Assembly (NCBI GenBank): GCA_934098505.1
Contig: CAKOOR010000004.1
Span: 1 to 64,000, forward strand
DNA from: an uncultured Bacilli bacterium
GTDB lineage: Bacteria; Bacillota_I; Bacilli_A; RF39; UBA660
DNA: 64,000 nucleotides
Reading direction: 5' to 3'
Positions 62,556 to 64,000 of this stretch are shown here, one piece after another; position 1 is the first letter of the stretch, and every line of letters starts with the position of its first letter. A program made the translations under genes and the position numbers. The notes beneath the pieces are model-generated. The model did no database searches, had not been told where the DNA came from, and saw only the letters and a program-made list of their open reading frames with translations.

Positions 62556-63632
62556 ATGAAAAAAATTGGAATTTTAACTATTATTGATAATGATAATTAT
62601 GGAAATAGATTGCAAAATTATGCAATTACTAAAATAATTAGTATATTTTCTAGTACTACTGCAATAACCTTAAACAATAGAGAATTTTTGAATGATAGAA
62701 AATATTATTTTCTTAGAAAAATGAAATATTTAAATTCAAAGGATACGTATTCTATTAACTTAAAAAGAAAGATGAACTTTATGGAATTTAATAATTACAT
62801 AAATTTTAATCAGAAGGAATTAAACCCCTTTGTTAAATATAATAATTTTGATTTTGTGTTATGTGGCTCTGATCAGGTTTGGAATCCGAATTTCGGCAGA
62901 TTAAGAGACGCAGACTTACTATGCTTTGTAAAACCCGATAAGAGAATTGCTTTTTCAGCATCATTTGGAGTGAATGATATACCTGAAAATATGAAAAATA
63001 GAGTAGGCAAAGCTTTAAAAAAATTTAAAGCTATTTCTGTTAGGGAAGATGCTGGCAAGAAAATAGTTGAAGAGTTAACTGGTAGAACTGATGTGGAAGT
63101 TTTGGTTGACCCTACTATGCTATTAACTGATAAAGAGTGGGATGAAGTTTCAAAAAAACCTAAAATGTTGAAGAGCGATAAGTACATTTTAAATTATTTT
63201 TTAGGTGATTTATCTGATGCAAGAAAAAATGAAATAAACAGAGTAGCAAAAGAGAATGGTTGCAAAGTAATAAATATTTTAGATAAAGAAAGTCAATTTT
63301 ATGAATGTGGACCAAGTGAATTTTTATATTTAGAAAAACATGCTTTTTTAATATGTACTGATTCATTTCATTCATCAGTTTTTGGAATACTTTATAATAC
63401 TCCTTTCTTAGTGTTTGAAAGGGAAGATAATAATGTTAGCATGAATTCGAGATTGGATACATTATTTTCAAAATTCAAATTGGAAAATAGAAAATATAAA
63501 GGAAAAATATCAAATGAAGATTTAAAATGTGATTATACAGAAGCATATAAAATTTTAGAAATAGAACGAGACAAATCAATTAAGTTTTTAAAAAATGCTT
63601 TAGATATTAAGGATAGTGATACAAATGAATAA
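62556..63632 (+). CDS. Polysaccharide pyruvyl transferase family protein
   Basis: This 358-residue protein of the CsaB/WcaK family adds ketal pyruvate to polysaccharide repeats or is a related transferase. It begins with GILTIIDNDNYGNRLQNYAI, then LCGSDQVWNP, followed by SFGVNDIP, ISVREDAGKKIVEEL and VDPTMLL. The C-terminal half has CTDSFHSSVFGILYNTPFLVF, typical of the family. The next gene overlaps its stop by eight bases. GTGAGGAAA precedes the ATG. Confidence 0.9.
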   Translation: MKKIGILTIIDNDNYGNRLQNYAITKIISIFSSTTAITLNNREFLNDRKYYFLRKMKYLNSKDTYSINLKRKMNFMEFNNYINFNQKELNPFVKYNNFDFVLCGSDQVWNPNFGRLRDADLLCFVKPDKRIAFSASFGVNDIPENMKNRVGKALKKFKAISVREDAGKKIVEELTGRTDVEVLVDPTMLLTDKEWDEVSKKPKMLKSDKYILNYFLGDLSDARKNEINRVAKENGCKVINILDKESQFYECGPSEFLYLEKHAFLICTDSFHSSVFGILYNTPFLVFEREDNNVSMNSRLDTLFSKFKLENRKYKGKISNEDLKCDYTEAYKILEIERDKSIKFLKNALDIKDSDTNE

Positions 63633-64000
63633 TAGTAATGAGAGGAAGAGAGGAGCAATTCTTTCTTATTTATCAATAATACTTTCAACAGTTGTACAAT
63701 TAGTTTATACACCATTGCTGATAAGAATGCTTGGTCAAAGTGAGTATGGTTTGTATTCTCTTGTTTCATCAGTAATAGGTTATCTTACTGTACTTGATTT
63801 AGGATTTGGTAATGCAATTGTTGTATTTACATCAAAATATCGTGCAAATAAGGAGTATGACAAAGAGAAAAAATTACATGGAATGTTTTTAGTTGTGTTT
63901 TGTGTAATAGGCCTAGTAGCTGGCTTATTAGGTTTATTATTATATTTTAACGTACCATTACTTTTTGAAAATACAATGACGGATATAGAGTTGCATAAAG
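63625..64000 (+). CDS. Oligosaccharide flippase (Wzx-like), partial
   Basis: The first 125 codons of a MATE/MVF-type flippase are cut off by the window end. Visible features are the basic start (NERKRGAILSYLSIIL), a first membrane pair with YTPLLIRMLGQSEYGLYSL, and VLDLGFGNAIVVFTSKYRA. These are hallmarks of polysaccharide exporters that flip lipid-linked repeats outward. It overlaps the pyruvyl transferase gene by eight bases, continuing the operon. Confidence 0.9.
   Translation, partial: MNNSNERKRGAILSYLSIILSTVVQLVYTPLLIRMLGQSEYGLYSLVSSVIGYLTVLDLGFGNAIVVFTSKYRANKEYDKEKKLHGMFLVVFCVIGLVAGLLGLLLYFNVPLLFENTMTDIELHK

Overview
The window is AT-rich (estimated about 30% GC by eye) with Firmicutes-type AAGGAGG ribosome binding sites and standard -10/-35 boxes. 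TGA is used as a stop (for example at the end of the M16 peptidase gene at 34590) and Trp is encoded by TGG. Pyruvate:ferredoxin oxidoreductase points to a fermentative anaerobe. Together with the Asn-rich surface proteins this suggests an uncultivated gut Bacillota of the Mollicutes-like/RF39 kind. That assignment is inference; the 64 kb holds no 16S gene.

Layout. 0-8 kb: a complete IS30-family insertion sequence, then a surface-protein region. This region has an Asn-rich Ig-like membrane protein, two paralogous glycine-rich anchored proteins, and an anchored protein ending in a C-type-lectin-like domain whose last ~140 bases look like a diversity-generating-retroelement variable region. Each glycine-rich gene sits behind a ~280 bp cassette bounded by lox-like inverted sites and containing a promoter that currently points away from the gene. 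8-14 kb: nifJ, an AAA/DUF4143 ATPase with a repeat-flanked promoter and a decayed partial duplicate, and a HipA-like kinase gene with an in-frame stop. 14-20 kb: a four-gene MoxR-VWA cluster (two MoxR-type ATPases with novel N-terminal domains, a degenerate small ATPase-like protein, and a metallopeptidase-like/VWA protein). 20-27 kb: XRE regulator, deacetylase-like protein, a MarR-regulated heterodimeric ABC exporter, a KsgA/Erm-type methyltransferase, and tRNA-Arg and tRNA-Pro.

27-35 kb: an alarmone-synthetase pseudogene, an orphan MvaI/BcnI-type nuclease, an HD triphosphohydrolase, a beta-propeller membrane protein, the YfmF/YfmH pair, and rpsD with its leader. 35.5-49.1 kb: one long operon for a Tad-like surface assembly machine. 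It has an ATPase, TadB/TadC-like membrane proteins, two CpaB/SAF-like proteins, a single-TM pilin-like protein, a type I membrane protein and a 2042-residue secreted protein. 49.1-58.2 kb: a defence-type island with a second DUF4143 ATPase, a nucleosidase-domain/P-loop NTPase fusion, a nuclease-like plus SMC-like ATPase pair, a DUF4365 gene, a sugar transferase and a tRNA 3' remnant. 58.3-64 kb: an exopolysaccharide cluster (glycosyltransferases, polymerase, pyruvyl transferase, flippase cut by the window end).

A common thread is control and variation of the cell surface (invertible promoters, a mutable lectin tip, mosaic glycine-rich proteins, capsule genes and a secretion machine), interleaved with predicted conflict systems. 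No recombinase, reverse transcriptase or template repeat was found inside the window, so the enzymes driving the proposed inversions and mutagenesis would have to be encoded elsewhere.
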